Shown: positions 24,758 to 36,810 of the stretch, piece by piece
Position numbering within the stretch: position 1 is the first letter of the stretch
Layout of the letters: each line of letters starts with the position of its first letter
NCBI GenBank assembly: GCA_034638255.1
Contig: JAWPGT010000079.1
Coordinates: forward strand, 1-64,000
Source of the DNA: Coprinus comatus
Lineage: Eukaryota > Basidiomycota > Agaricomycetes > Agaricales > Agaricaceae
Direction of reading: 5' to 3'
DNA: 64,000 bases
Position numbers and translations under genes: made by a program
Notes under the pieces: generated by a model
The model's database searches: none
The model's input: the letters and a program-made list of their open reading frames with translations, nothing else
Told to the model about the DNA's origin: nothing

Positions 24758-25687
24758 TGGGAAGGCTTTAAAATAGTCGGATTGATCATTTAATTTGAAT
24801 GTTACAACCTAAACATTACAAGAAAAGATTATGTATTTATTAAACGATCTACCTTCAAAATATGCTCTCGGACATATTTAATACGATAGATACTATACCT
24901 AAAATATATTCTTGAGAATTTTGGGTCTAAACAAAATGTATTCTTCCTCATGTAAATTCCAGAAATATATTAATTTCAGTATTCGGCCCCAAATAACACA
25001 CCTCCAGTCAAGAAATACCATTGTAAAGCAATGTGTTAAAAACATGTTCAATCGTCGGTATAATGTCATATAGTTTTTATGAGTATAGTGGTAATTTTGT
25101 AAAAAACATGTTTTTGAACAGGTTGAGAACACAAACTCCTACTGTAATAATGCTTTGCTTCGAGTCATTCACACTAGTCGAACATATTAATTATATTTCT
25201 TTGAAGGGACAGGTCATCAGATATGATCTTTTGTCTATAGTGTTGCCTAAGATAGGTGGGGCACCTATATCCACTAGAATGAATACCGTTTCTGAGAAGT
25301 GTGTTGTGGTTATGAACACCAAAGTCAGTCTGCCGGACAAGAGTTACTAATTAAAGTGAGTGTGAGGCCTTGTCTTGCTAATTCTTAATACAATTATGCG
25401 ATCCTTTTATTTGCAAGATTCACATATCACAATCTAAAGAGTACAAGGTGAAATGGTGATAGTGTAACATTATATTTGTGTCAATTGATGAGTAGATCGG
25501 AATCAACTTTCACAAATTGATACAGGTAGGTTCAAAGTTGGGGTATTGGTATGAGTCGACAATGTACATACCAGAAACTTCGCCCACCGATTTTGTGTAA
25601 CAGATGTACATGTGACTTTGTGTATTCTCGTCTTCATACATCAAAGTTCCCACACACCAACCATCCACCAATATTTCATTGCAGAAA
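24758..25687. other. Non-coding part of the KDZ element
   Basis: A/T-rich stretch between the accessory gene and the transposase with only short frames. It should hold the transposase promoter. Nothing else recognised. Confidence 0.35.
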
Positions 25688-28600
25688 ATGAATATGCGAA
25701 AGAGAGGTGTTATGTCAAGCAAATTTCGCCATTATACAAACAATTCCAGGAAGGCAACCACAGTCAGTGGTACCAAGCGACAATGCATCCGTTATGAGCA
25801 ATGGAAAGAGGGAAAAGAGAAACTAGGTAAGTACTTCTTTGCCGTTTTTTGTTCTCTAATCATGTCCATTGATTAAGAAGACAGGATAAATGAAATAGAT
25901 AATGAGTGGGAGAACATTACAACAAGCCAGTCTGATGTAATGTATGCCGAACAAATCATGGCTGGTTGGTTGAAGACTATGAACAACAGTGTAAGTGAGC
26001 CCACATCTCTATTCAACAATACCAGCTTAATGTGATAAGGCAATGACATACACTCAATGAAGACAAAAGATACTCGAGATCGTCGTGATCGAATCCTCAA
26101 ACGTGAAGAGGGATTTCGAGCTCACTTGAATACAATGACAGATGCATACCTGGCCTGGAGCAAGAACAATGGCTTGGACTGGGAAACAACCCAAGAGATG
26201 AAGCCTAACAATGGTTTAGATACCCAAGGCCATTACCCAATCGTAATCTTGGATGTATTTCGTGAGTCTGTTGATTATATATATATATTTAAATGTATAT
26301 GGAATAACTCTTCTTTCGGGTGTTACATAGGTGCATATACCCATGATATTCCTCTATATACTCAACACCAATCCCTCCTTCCCGCCCTTGTGTGCCAAGG
26401 TCTGATTCCCTGTGCACCGCAGAAACCTACATTAAGTTTCACAATTCGTACACTGGAAACCTATCGGTTCCTCACACTAAGGTGCCCTCGCCTTTCTATT
26501 CAGAGTTTTGTGAAAGGACTATGCGATTTACATAGAGTAAGTGTCAACATCATGCTACAGTTGACCGTCTGCTAATGATCACTCAGCAGCCACACAAGCC
26601 TCATCTGAATAAGCAATTCTCCATCTCCTTCGATGTATACCTGTCTATTCTCAATGAAGTCGACTCTCGTGTTTCAAGACTGATGTGCAGATCTGGTGAT
26701 TGGAGACGTCGACATGCATGCGCCGCGTGTACATACACCTTGCAGGACGAGCCTCAACTGAAGTATCGCTTACTTTTCACAATGGATGGGAATGATTCTT
26801 TGAAACGGGTACCCAAGCACAAATCAGCACCAGTGGATAATGAGGACGACACAAACAGTACAAGGCAACCACTAGGACCCATTAACGAGTTAGAAGACAG
26901 TTGAAAAATCACTGATGACTACTATATTCAACGAGAGGATGTTGAAAAATATGTAAAAAAGGTATGTATAATAAATTTATGACTGATTAGGACTAAATCT
27001 TCATCTCACGTCTGAGTAAACAGAACAGAAACATAGCGACAGGGTCTGATGTTGAGGTTGATGGAGTTGAAGACACTGACTCTCCCTGTTCGGAAAGATG
27101 GAAGAATATGTCGGACAGGAGAACGGGAAAGACCATGGGAATTTTTGATGAGACAGGGATCTTTGTTGCACTCTGTCGTCATGGCTCAATACTGGCTGTT
27201 GCGGATATGGTTAAAAGTGGTGAAGGGTGAGTGCTAATATTTTGATTGTAAATTAATATATACTAATTACCTAGTATACAGTTCTCAATATCCACTGGCC
27301 ATTGTCGAAAAGCTGTTGGATGCTTTTGGATCAAGACTCGGCGGTGGTTACGACATTGGTTGTAGGTTTACCAAAACTCTTACAACAAGCGTTCTTGGGC
27401 CTCGAGCTCAAGAACTGCAATATTCCTCACTTGTCGGCTCTTTCCATGGACATGCGCACAACCGATTGTGTCAACTGTCATACCTGGCGACATATGTGGA
27501 TGGCCTTGGACTTAGTGATCTTGAAGGTGCTGAGAGGCTGTTTTCAAGATCAAACGAACTTGCATCATCGACGTGACACTCCAGTACATTCCACTGGCAG
27601 CAAAAGATTTCAGCATTTTTCAAGAATTTGGATGAAACAGATACATATGAGGCTCTTAGTGAGTTTTTCTAATATACATTATATCTAATTCTGACAAAAG
27701 CATAAGGTAAATTTCTTCTAACAAATCATGGACACGCTCTTGAGATTCTCTCTAAGAAACCTGCCTTTGATCAGGCAAAACAAAATTTTGGAATTGAGTC
27801 TGATATGGTCTTTGAGGAGTGGCTGGCTGAAGAACGTGCATATCTAAAAAGTCGACAGAAGGAACCAATAGAGGATACGTACGAGATGGAGTATGTTCAG
27901 AAATTGGAGAGTCTATTCAATGTCAGGTATTGTACCATCATAACAATCAATTATCTGAATCTAACTACATTTACCTTTTAGACAAAAACTTGCAAGTAGC
28001 CGACAATGGTATATTGATACACCTGCTACAATTCAATCTCCAGGCTCGATGGGATCTGGACCGGAAGCAACAGCAATGGAACGTGAATGTCGTCACGCCT
28101 TGGAACTCCAACATGTTCTTCTCACTCGAGTACACGAGCTTGAATCCAAGCTGCAAATCAAGGAGACTTGGCAGGTCGATAGCGATAATTGGAAGCGCGT
28201 CACTCAAATGATCAAAGAATGGGATTATCGCGAAAATCTGTCAAAGTTAGAATTCCTCATTGTCCAAAGAATGTTCGAATTAGGGAAGATGAACCAATCA
28301 CAGAGTGGTATGTAATTTCTCTTTGGTTATATTACAATACAGTTTGTGTGTTAAATATGAGATTCTCGACTTCAGGCTATCACCTTAGGCAACAGATGGC
28401 CAAGGCTCTCCACAATCGCTCGGGAGCAATCCGAAATGCTTTAGAGCAGTACAACAAATCAGCCGAGGCCTTAAACCCACCTCGTCCCCATCTGAAATGG
28501 AGTGAGGTAGTGGAGTACACATTTCTTGCTGAATTTGAACTCCTTTCAAACTGCCAAGAAGATATTCGTGAACGACCTTGGGCACGCCCAGCTATACGGT

Positions 28601-28850
28601 GTTTAACTGATCAACATTTCAAATTTTTGCGAGCACAGGAGGAGATTGAGAGGGTTGAAATCGAAATATCTCGTCTCCTGGCATATATCCGAGACGAAGA
28701 AAACTTCCTACGTTGGGTGGAAGATGAATGTAGAACCCATTCTCCTTTGCTTGCACACCAGATACACCTGCGACGAATACGATTTGAACTCACAAACAAG
28801 AATCATATTACTCGACTGCAGAGTATGGTGGGTTTGCATAATGAAAAGTG

Positions 28851-29001
28851 AAGCATCTGACGAAGTCAGATGCGCTTTCTTGTAGAAGAGTCACGTGCCC
28901 CAAACAGCTCAGTCGCGTCTCACTTCAATTTAATTCATCTACTACCATACGTCCTCGTTCTCACATCTGTGAAATCCATTTTCTTGCTAACTAATCCCTA
29001 A
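28851..29001 (+). repeat. Ngaro split repeat A1
   Basis: 151-bp repeat identical in layout to A2 at 34574-34724. Contains the short palindrome GCATCTGACGAAGTCAGATGC near its start, which forms an 8-bp stem. Confidence 0.9.
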
Positions 29002-29023
29002 CAACGCGCATCACCAATTCACC

Positions 29024-29869
29024 ATGGAAGACAACGACACCACTTCAACCAACGTAGGAACAAGACAGACAGAAAGTCAAGAAACTCACATGCGAAGGTT
29101 TACAAGACCACTATCTTCACTTAACAAGAGACAACTACTCGACTTAGCAAATTATATCGAACTCCCAGAAGAAGAGAACAATCCAAGACTCACAGTAGTC
29201 ACCCTAAGAAGGAACATCAAGAACTATTTCAACGAAATTCCACAACTCAAAGAAAACCCAATATATACCGGACTCTTCCCAAGACCCAGGAGACCCGGCA
29301 GGCCCGCAGCCATCAGACCAAGAGGATCGAGAGCGAACATCACAGAACCTAATCCGAGAAACCGGACACCCCGCATTACACGAGGGCCTGCAGCCCCAAC
29401 CACCGACCATTCCGACTCATCCGAAGGATCCGAATGGGGAGGAATCCCCAACAGCCCCACTTCGACCCATTCTAACTCGTCGACCGAACTACCCCCGGAA
29501 ACAACAAATACACCTCGTCCGACGAGAAGGGCCAACATACCTACCCGGCCCCAGAATCAGACGACGACTGGAGAATCCACGGCGAACCAGGAAGTTCAAA
29601 ATCAATATCAACAACCCCCCAACGTTCCCAACACAACACCAGCCTCGGAGAACAACCCAAGAGACCCATTTACAACACCGGGCAACCCCAGCAACAGATC
29701 CCAACACAAACCATCACCGAATGCAGGTACCTCATTAGGCGGTCCAACCCAACCCTCTGACATTCCAAACTCCATGGATGCGAACCGTGAGTCAGATTCT
29801 CCTTTCTCGTTCATCCCATATTACACCGGAGCCCGTACGGGGGTAATCCAAATGTCTACGGACCATTAG
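29024..29869 (+). CDS. Ngaro ORF1 (SAP-like N-terminus, Pro/Asn/Thr-rich)
   Basis: 281 residues from an ATG 22 bp after A1. Residues about 25-65 (LSSLNKRQLLDLANYIEL ... LTVVTLRRNIKNYF) match the helix-turn-helix pattern of SAP motifs, which usually bind DNA. The rest is low-complexity, rich in Pro, Asn, Thr and Arg (RPRRPGRPAAIRPRG), as in nucleic-acid-binding gag regions. It is open throughout. C-rich third positions and strong A-avoidance in the T position set it apart from the surrounding KDZ sequence. Confidence 0.55.
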   Translation: MEDNDTTSTNVGTRQTESQETHMRRFTRPLSSLNKRQLLDLANYIELPEEENNPRLTVVTLRRNIKNYFNEIPQLKENPIYTGLFPRPRRPGRPAAIRPRGSRANITEPNPRNRTPRITRGPAAPTTDHSDSSEGSEWGGIPNSPTSTHSNSSTELPPETTNTPRPTRRANIPTRPQNQTTTGESTANQEVQNQYQQPPNVPNTTPASENNPRDPFTTPGNPSNRSQHKPSPNAGTSLGGPTQPSDIPNSMDANRESDSPFSFIPYYTGARTGVIQMSTDH

Positions 29870-30119
29870 CCCACGGGCGATATTTTGTCTGCAGTACCTC
29901 ATGTATTCAGCCCACGGGCCACAATAATATCACACATACATATATTGTACTGCGTACGAGCAGATTATATCCCAGAGCAAGGGATACGAAAATACTATTT
30001 TCGAATGCACACATATACACGACCTACGAGGTCCTCCACCCCTTTACAAAGGTCAACAAACCCAACCACGGTTGTCCCCTTTATTCCCAATACACACCAA
30101 TTTCAAAACCAAATGACTC

Positions 30120-31196
30120 ATGAACCGTTCACAAACCAAAATAGATATACCTCCCCATGATGTCAACGACAATGATGAACATATCGTCACCCAACACGAA
30201 CAAAAAGGCTACATTGAATTTACACCTGGACAACAATGTAACGATGCACCAGTGGAGATCCCTGATAGCATCTGGGCCAGATTCAGGAAAGGACGGGGCT
30301 GGGAAACACACATTCCCCTGACATATCTCACAGACAGAAGATGTCTTTCCAGAGCTACCAACCACGTCACCAGCCAAGACGTTCGCATGGACAACAATGG
30401 GAATCTCACATTGACGGACAAACCTCTCAACGAGGCGGAAGAGGAGAAACTGAGTTTTGAAGAGTGGCATCAAGCATGGAGCCGTTTGTTATACATGATC
30501 AAATCCATGAACTCCCACAAATTATACACAATGTGGATTGCCCACTTCGATCGCATACTCAGAACTAACGACAAATCCCAAAATTGGGACATTTGGATAA
30601 CATACGACATTGCTGTCAGAAAGCAAAGCCGTCAACATGCCTTAGACCCGGCTGCCCTCCAGGAAAAAATCTGGAAAACAGCTGAGTCACAGTGTATATA
30701 TGCACGTCTAGAAAAAGCCAACAATCAACTCCATGCTCAAATTCCGAGACCAACGAACAACAACCCCACATTCCAAAATAACCAATTCAACAAGTCCTAC
30801 AACAATTACAATCCATATCAAGTTGGACCTTCACGCCAACAACAATGATACAATCCTTACCAACGACAAAATCCCAACAATTTTCGAAAGAACCAAGGAC
30901 CCTCGAGCAACACAAACAATACCTGGAAACAACCAGGTCAGTGTTTTCTCTGCGGAGATCGGAACCACCAATCCATCATCTGCACATCATCGTTCATGGT
31001 CAATGGAAACCCAATCCTACTCCCGCCAGGACCAAATCTGAAAGGCACCAGGTTTGACAATGAAGGAAAATTCTACTGTTATAAATTCAACGGAGTTGTG
31101 GGATGCCAACACCCACCAGCCACAGACCACGGAGTCCACCAATGCACACTTTGCCGATCAACTGATCACGGAGCGCAATCCTGCAAATTCGTATGA
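30120..31196 (+). pseudogene. Ngaro gag-like ORF with zinc knuckles, one internal TGA
   Basis: First open to TGA 30846-30848, then continuing in the same frame to 31196. The first part has a capsid-like helical region (SFEEWHQAWSRLLYMIKSM, LYTMWIAHFDRILR, WDIWITYDIAVRKQ). The second part has knuckle motifs CFLCGDRNHQSIIC and CTLCRSTDHGAQSC, which fit nucleic-acid binding. The TGA falls between RQQQ and YNPYQRQ, where Arg (CGA) would fit. The downstream polymerase ORF overlaps in another frame, suggesting translation by frameshift in active relatives. Confidence 0.6.
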
Positions 31197-33027
31197 TACC
31201 CTCCCAGTGATCACTCCCCTTGTACATAAAGAATGGAAAAACATACTACAACAATTCAACCTAATAGATAAATTTCCCGACGTTCCATCCAGCATCGAAT
31301 CCGGTTTCGACATGGGAGTCAAAACCCCAATCGAATCAACCTACACCCCAAAAAACCACAAATCAGCCACAGACCACCCCAACGTCATCGAAAAATACAT
31401 CGAAAAAGAACTCACCACCAGTCGCTACAGCGGCCCATACTCAAAATCACAACTTCGTCAAAAAATCGGGGAATTCCGCTCCTCCCCCCTCGGAACCGTC
31501 CCGAAAGCTAACAGCCAAGACGAATTCAGGGTCATACAAGACTTCTCATTCCCGAGGAATGTTAAAACAAGAGCGTAGCATGACTAAAAGACTTAGTACT
31601 GAGGGTGGTTGTTGAGTAGAAAAGAACTTAAGTATATAATGCAAAACTACAGACACGTTAATGCAATGGTCCCAGAACATATTTGAGTCAATTTACCTGC
31701 AACTAGAGAATGGGCACCTTCAACAAGGAATGACAAAGAAGTCAAGTCAGTAAACGCAGACATAGATCCAAAAGAATTTACCTGCAACTGGGGCACCTTC
31801 ACCAAGATCTACAAACTGGTAGAAACGGCCCCACCGGGAACCCAAGCTGCAACAATGGATGTTGACGCAGCTTTCCGATGCTGCCCAATTTCACCAGCCC
31901 AACAAAAGTACTTTGTTGTTTCGTGGGACAATAAATTCTATATCGACCATTGCGCTCCCTTCGGGGCAAGCAGCTCTGGAGGCGTGTTCGGAAGATTAGC
32001 AGACGCAATGTCCGAAATTATTCGGAAACACACGAAATCCCCCTGTGAAAACTGGGTAGATGATTTCTTATTTCTAAGATACCTCATGGAAGAACTCAAA
32101 AACTGCTCACCTGAACCAAAATCATACACGTATGATCTTGATCTCATTGAGAAAATCGCAGAACCACTAGGATGGCCTTGGAAGCCATCAAAAACGGTTC
32201 CATTCGCATCAGTCTTCCGCTACCTGGGCTTCCTATGGGACCTGGAATCCAAAACCATCAGCATTCCGAATGACAAACGAATGAAATACTTAAATAGATT
32301 GTCACCCTGGGCAGATCCCTCTAAGAAATTCACGAAACGCGATGCCGAAACACTACTCGGCACCCTGGTTCACTGCTCCTTAGCACTCCCTGACAGGAGA
32401 TCTCGTCTACCCGCACTATCAAGATTCGTGCACTCATCCAGAAGCTCATCACCCTTTGCTAAGAGAAGCCCCAATGCGACTGTCAGGAACGATGCTATCT
32501 GGTGGATCGACAACTTACAAGATACCACACATCCTTCCAAGATCCTCCCACCACCCCCACCATCTCCAATAGAATTTTGGGTAGATGCGTCCACATCATG
32601 GGGAATCGGCGTGATCTTTGGGAGTGAATGGAAATCTTGGAAATTAAAGAGAGGGTGGAACGATCACCGAGAACACACAATCGGTTGGGCCGAGATCGTA
32701 GCGATCGAATGCGGTCTCCGTCTAGCAGCACACAAGAAATTCAACAACGCTCATTTTGTGTTGAAATCAGACAACACAGGTGTTATCGATGCAATCAATA
32801 ACGGAAAATCCCGGAGTCACGAGCAAAATCTCATTCTCCAACATATCACAATGCTTCTCCGGGTCAACTCCCTGTGGCTAACATCAGTATATGTCCAATC
32901 CAAATCAAACTTAGCAGACAAACCTTCCAGAGGTTTAGTCCCAGTCTCATTTGTTCACTGCACAGATTCCTTTATTATGACTCCTTTCCTCAATCCATAT
33001 CTCACCGATGACGACTTTATTACATAA
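31054..33027 (+). pseudogene. Ngaro reverse transcriptase/RNase H, split by a solo LTR
   Basis: Frame opens around 31054, overlapping the gag-like ORF, with KFPDVPSSIESGFDMGV, YSGPYSKSQLRQKIGEF and FRSSPLGTVPKANSQDEFRV. It breaks at 31559 with a 166-bp LTR and resumes at 31731. Next come TMDVDAAFRCCPISPAQQ, YIDHCAPFGASSSGGVFG and the catalytic NWVDDFLFLRY (YxDD box variant). The RNase H-like end has FWVDASTSWGIGVIFG, WAEIVAIECGLRLAA, LKSDNTGVIDAINNG and NLADKPSRG, typical of DIRS-order elements. Removing the LTR and one AGGAA restores the frame exactly (SFPRN joined to DKEVKS). Confidence 0.85.
31560..31725 (-). mobile_element. Solo LTR, family A, shortened (166 bp)
   Basis: Starts TGTTAAAACAAGAGC and ends CCTTCAACA, with exact target duplication AGGAA at 31555-31559 and 31726-31730. 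Same family and orientation as the outer LTR at 19711-36850, but with internal deletions. Its last third contains two short pieces matching the neighbouring RT gene (see Findings). Confidence 0.85.
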
Positions 33028-33107
33028 TTCTTTTTCTCACGACGTATTTGACATACACGTAGCACCGTAGCGAAACTAACCTACATACCAGTCTATCGTT
33101 AATAGTA

Positions 33108-34320
33108 ATGCCTCCTTTCCTACCACGCTTCATCCCATCCACTCAGTCTCTACAATCCGTAGATACCCAGAAGAAGAGACCGATCATCCCATTACGAACA
33201 TCCTCCCTAGTAGGCCCCAGCGATTTCAACTCGGAGACCGACATGAACATCATCAAAGCCCTGAAACATAGCTGGGCGACTTCAACAACTAATGGTTATA
33301 GACGTTCAATTCAAAGATTTCACCAATTCTGCGACACACATGGCATCCCCCCAGAGAAACGAACACCATCATCTGAGTATTTACTATGTGCCTTTGCCAC
33401 CGAATCCTTAGGCACCCTCTCCGCAACAGCAGTCAATAGCCGGATTTCCGCCATGAAGGCCTGGCATACCTTCAACGACTGGCATTGGCATGGCGGTTCC
33501 AGATTAAAACAAGTTTTGAAAGGATGCAAGAACCTCGCACCCAGAGATACCAGCCACACACGGAAGAGACACGTCACATTTGATGCACTCAGATCCTTGG
33601 CGAAACATCTACACACGAACAACACTGAAGACATAGCCATATTAGCTTGCGCCTGCACGTTTCTGGGCACAATGCAGGCTCGGTGAACTATTACCAACAT
33701 CAGGCCAAGACCTATCAACAACCGAACGACCTTCAAAGAACGACATCGAAACATCAACACAACCTTCGAAGATGTCATGGAACCTTTTCATCCCCAAAAC
33801 CAAGACCGACAGAAAAGGACAAACCGTAGTTTTATCAAAACAGATCCATTCACCAGAGACCGACCCGATTCAAGCAATGAAAAATTTCCTAGACAAAACC
33901 GCCAATATGCCAAGATCCTCCCCCCTATTTTCATTTGTGCGAGGAAACCAGGTTATAACACTCACCAAGCACAGGTTCATCAAGAAGTGCAACGAGATAT
34001 GGAAGAAGACTGGCCACAAAAATTGCACCGGACATTCCTTCAGAATCGGAGGCACGACACAACTCCTCTTGTCTGGCGTTCCCCCAGATGTAGTCAAAAC
34101 GACTGGACGCTGGTCATCAGACGCCTTCCTGAAATACTGGAGATCGGCAGAAGACATAGTTCCCCTCCACATTAGCAATCTAAAGCTACCCATTGGAGAA
34201 ACTGGAACCACACAAAGTTCGTCAAACACCTCAAACGCAATGGTCCACTACCAGAAACAACCCGAACACAATCCGCAGAGGTCCGAACCTCATCTTCTGG
34301 GCGAGCCGACACGCCGATGA
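33108..34320 (+). pseudogene. Ngaro tyrosine recombinase, frameshifted
   Basis: Integrase substitute of the element. The N-terminal core-binding part (ALKHSWATSTTNGYRRSIQRF, SEYLLCAFATESLG) runs to a TGA after an apparent extra T in the 33660-33662 T-run. In the next frame the sequence resumes as CRLGELLPTSG, giving the first catalytic Arg. It continues with FIPKTKTDRKGQ, the H-x-x-R box GHSFRIGGTTQLLLSG and GRWSSDAFLKYWRS, which contains the last His/Trp position and the nucleophile Tyr. All catalytic positions are visible, so only the one-base shift disables this copy, unless it is a sequencing error. Stop TGA 34318-34320, just before B1. Confidence 0.85.
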
Positions 34321-34356
34321 TTCGATGTCGGCTGGGAGCTTCCTCCCTCTCCAACT

Positions 34357-34573
34357 GGGTGAGCCTTCATGCTCATCCAATCGACGTGCCGCCCGGATAC
34401 CAACAGCCTTATACTTTTCCTCCCTTTTTCTCCTACTCAAAATTCACTCGGAAAAATGTAATGGCCTCGGTTCTCCTCACCCACATCATAGGTGGTTGTT
34501 CATTCATTACTACACACATAGACAATATTATTATATCCCTTTGATTGATTATCTGACTCGCCGAACAAGAGTG
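34357..34573 (+). repeat. Ngaro split repeat B1
   Basis: 217 bp, identical to B2 (34764-34980) except about one base (CGACGTGCC versus CGACATGCC). Directly abuts A2. Confidence 0.9.
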
Positions 34574-34724
34574 AAGCATCTGACGAAGTCAGATGCGCTT
34601 TCTTGTAGAAGAGTCACGTGCCCCAAACAGCTCAGTCGCGTCTCACTTCAATTTAATTCATCTACTACCATACGTCCTCGTTCTCACATCTGTGAAATCC
34701 ATTTTCTTGCTAACTAATCCCTAA
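34574..34724 (+). repeat. Ngaro split repeat A2
   Basis: 151 bp, matches A1 (28851-29001). The B1-A2 junction is the form expected at the closure point of the circular YR-retrotransposon intermediate. Confidence 0.9.
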
Positions 34725-34763
34725 AACCCACCACCTCCCCTTACAACCACCAGACACGTTGAC

Positions 34764-34980
34764 GGGTGAGCCTTCATGCTCATCCAATCGACATGCCGCC
34801 CGGATACCAACAGCCTTATACTTTTCCTCCCTTTTTCTCCTACTCAAAATTCACTCGGAAAAATGTAATGGCCTCGGTTCTCCTCACCCACATCATAGGT
34901 GGTTGTTCATTCATTACTACACACATAGACAATATTATTATATCCCTTTGATTGATTATCTGACTCGCCGAACAAGAGTG
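34764..34980 (+). repeat. Ngaro split repeat B2
   Basis: 217 bp, right end of the element. The KDZ transposase frame resumes at the very next base. Confidence 0.9.
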
Positions 34981-35944
34981 TCTTTCTCCCGGATTACCCG
35001 TTGAACATATTGGGGGCCACCGGTTACACGATCACAATGGTGATCTCATTTCTTCTCACCCGATTTCCCTTACACACACATCAATGTTGACGGCTGAAGA
35101 TCAAAAGGATCAAGAGGAGTTTGAAGTTGAGGAGGCCGAAGAGGAGTTATATCAGTGTATTGAACATGTTATAATGGTTGCAGAGATGCATGATACTCCA
35201 ACCGAGTAGGGCTTTCTTGCATATTTTTCCAAGCCCCCCTGCTCGATTACCGGCTGACATAAATTTGGCATAGATTCTGATGAGTCCTTGATTTCAAATC
35301 ATGAGGTTTGTTCAACCCTGAAATTAATCCATCGTTATTCTCCGCTCAGCGCATGATTCTTTCTTGTTGCCATGGGGTTTGTGTGATAGTTGGAACTGAA
35401 CATATGTAGTTTTTTTTTAATATTTTTTTATTGTTGAAATATTCACTATTTTTAAGCCGGGCATGGTTTGAACCCAAGAAGATGCTCATTTGGCGATATG
35501 TGTTAAGTACTAGGACGTACATTGAAGTACTGACACCTTGTCGCAACCATCAAAGAAATGGAAAACAGAGTTGCATGTGCACCACTTGATGTGCTGATGT
35601 GTCATGTCATGATACACTGATCTGAAATATAGTAGTAGTCAACAGAATTGTATTATAAGTATTACATAGTTATATTTGAATATGTGCGGGTAAGTAACTT
35701 GCGAGGCACATTGCATTGATGCTGATGATGGTAGCTGATGGCAGATGTCCATTGAGATGATGGGACCCTGAGGACATAGGGTCTCAAAGTGTCTTGATGC
35801 TAAGTAAGTTTATATGAGAATTCATCTATAGCAGTAAGTCATGGCTCAGTGGTCACGACTCAGTTGGGAGAATAAAGCTGGAAGAAAGCTGATGTTGCGC
35901 TATTAGTATACACATTATAAATTCATATTCATATAATGAAAAGG

Positions 35945-36810
35945 TCGGCCAGGGCCTATTGACTGTGTTCATTACTCGTGTACATTGTACACACACGACA
36001 TCATTGTTGAACATTAATATATTGAATACTGAATACTGACAACGCATGTATACATGTGCTACTGTGTATGTTGGCACACCAGATTGTAAGAGTACTTACG
36101 CGTTGAGACACTCAATGTGGAGACGCGTATCTGACGCGTACTATTGATGCACGTGCCAGGAGTGTTGATTGTGAGCACTGAAGTTATTTACGCGTGGGAC
36201 CTTGGCAGATCAGGGTTTAATTTTCAGGGTTGGATGTGTGCGCCTGTCGGCACTGGCGGTGAACGTCGGTATCTGACCAGTATGGCTGGAGTGGCGGTGA
36301 GCACGTGCCATAGGACATCGTGGCAATGTCCTGGTGGCATCTTACTGTCATTCACATGCTCATGTCAGCTTGGAGGTATCCGATGTGTCTATTATTAGCA
36401 TAGTCCTACAGTAATCTTGTAGGATTATAGCAGGACGGCTCCTAAGCGACGAGTCCGTCATTTTAGACATGTCATAAGGGTCTTAGAACATGTCTAATAT
36501 GAAGGGCCTGATGGGAACCACAGGTGGCAAATATATGTGTGCAATCAAAATAATACTAAAATGGGCATTTCAGTATTATCACAGTACTGCCTCTATTATA
36601 CCATATTATTATTTTGAAAAATATCATAACATTACCAATTTCTAAATATCATTAACATTAGGGTAATATTTTGGTAATGCTAACAAATTACCCATTTTTT
36701 GTTTTTAATATATATTCAGTAATCTCTGGGCTTTACCAAAATCCAACCATTGATATATCATTGATATTCTTTTGATAAAATATATGCATTACCCATACCG
36801 TGGCATAGTG
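35945..36810 (-). repeat. KDZ right terminal inverted repeat
   Basis: Reverse complement of 19915-20810 with small indels. The same three stem-loops are present (about 36410-36505). The inner limit is approximate. The 35210-35944 stretch between the transposase stop and this repeat holds no supported gene. Confidence 0.9.

Larger units (their letters stand above)
28851..34980 (+). mobile_element. Ngaro-type tyrosine-recombinase (YR) retrotransposon
   Basis: 6130 bp with the split-direct-repeat structure of Ngaro/PAT-like elements: A1 (28851-29001), coding region, B1 (34357-34573) directly joined to A2 (34574-34724), a 39-bp spacer, then B2 (34764-34980). A1/A2 are both 151 bp and B1/B2 both 217 bp, almost identical, so the insertion is young. 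It encodes gag-like ORFs, reverse transcriptase plus RNase H, and a tyrosine recombinase, with no integrase or protease seen. No target duplication is present, as expected for YR-mediated insertion. The bases GTG precede A1, and both B repeats end in AGTG. Confidence 0.92.
25688..35209 (+). pseudogene. KDZ transposase with CxC1 region, interrupted by Ngaro
   Basis: Multi-exon transposase. The N-terminal part reads RRDRILKREEGFRAHLNTMTDAYLAW, then VSLY-like YTHDIPLYTQH, FLTLRCPRLSIQSFVKGLCDLH and the CxC1 element WRRRHACAACTYTL, ending FTMDGNDSLKRV. The KDZ core follows: DETGIFVALCRHGSILAVADM, LDAFGSRLGGGYDIGCRF, GSFHGHAHNRLCQL, YVDGLGLSDLEGAERLFSRSN. The C-terminal helical region includes AKALHNRSGAIRNAL and ERPWARPAIR. 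Internal TGA codons lie at 26902-26904 and 27574-27576; at the second, family members have Arg after the SRSN.LA segment. Coding sequence breaks at 28850 with the Ngaro insertion. It resumes at 34981, where the frame continues through an acidic tail (QEEFEVEEAEEELYQC) to TAG 35207-35209. Confidence 0.9.
19915..36810 (+). mobile_element. KDZ (Kyakuja-Dileera-Zisupton) DNA transposon, about 10.8 kb without nested insertions
   Basis: Bounded by long terminal inverted repeats starting CACTATGCCAC and flanked by a short CATA repeat (19911-19914, 36811-36814). The true duplication length is uncertain. It carries three genes: a minus-strand accessory gene (20912-23073), a plus-strand accessory gene (23362-24757) and the KDZ transposase (25688-35209). 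A 6130-bp Ngaro retrotransposon sits inside the transposase. The transposase has internal TGA codons, so this copy should not mobilise itself. Confidence 0.85.

Noticed and set aside
29204..29814. Several minus-strand open frames opposite Ngaro ORF1
   Set aside because: Shadows of the C-rich sense frame; Gly/Leu/Val-rich without motifs.
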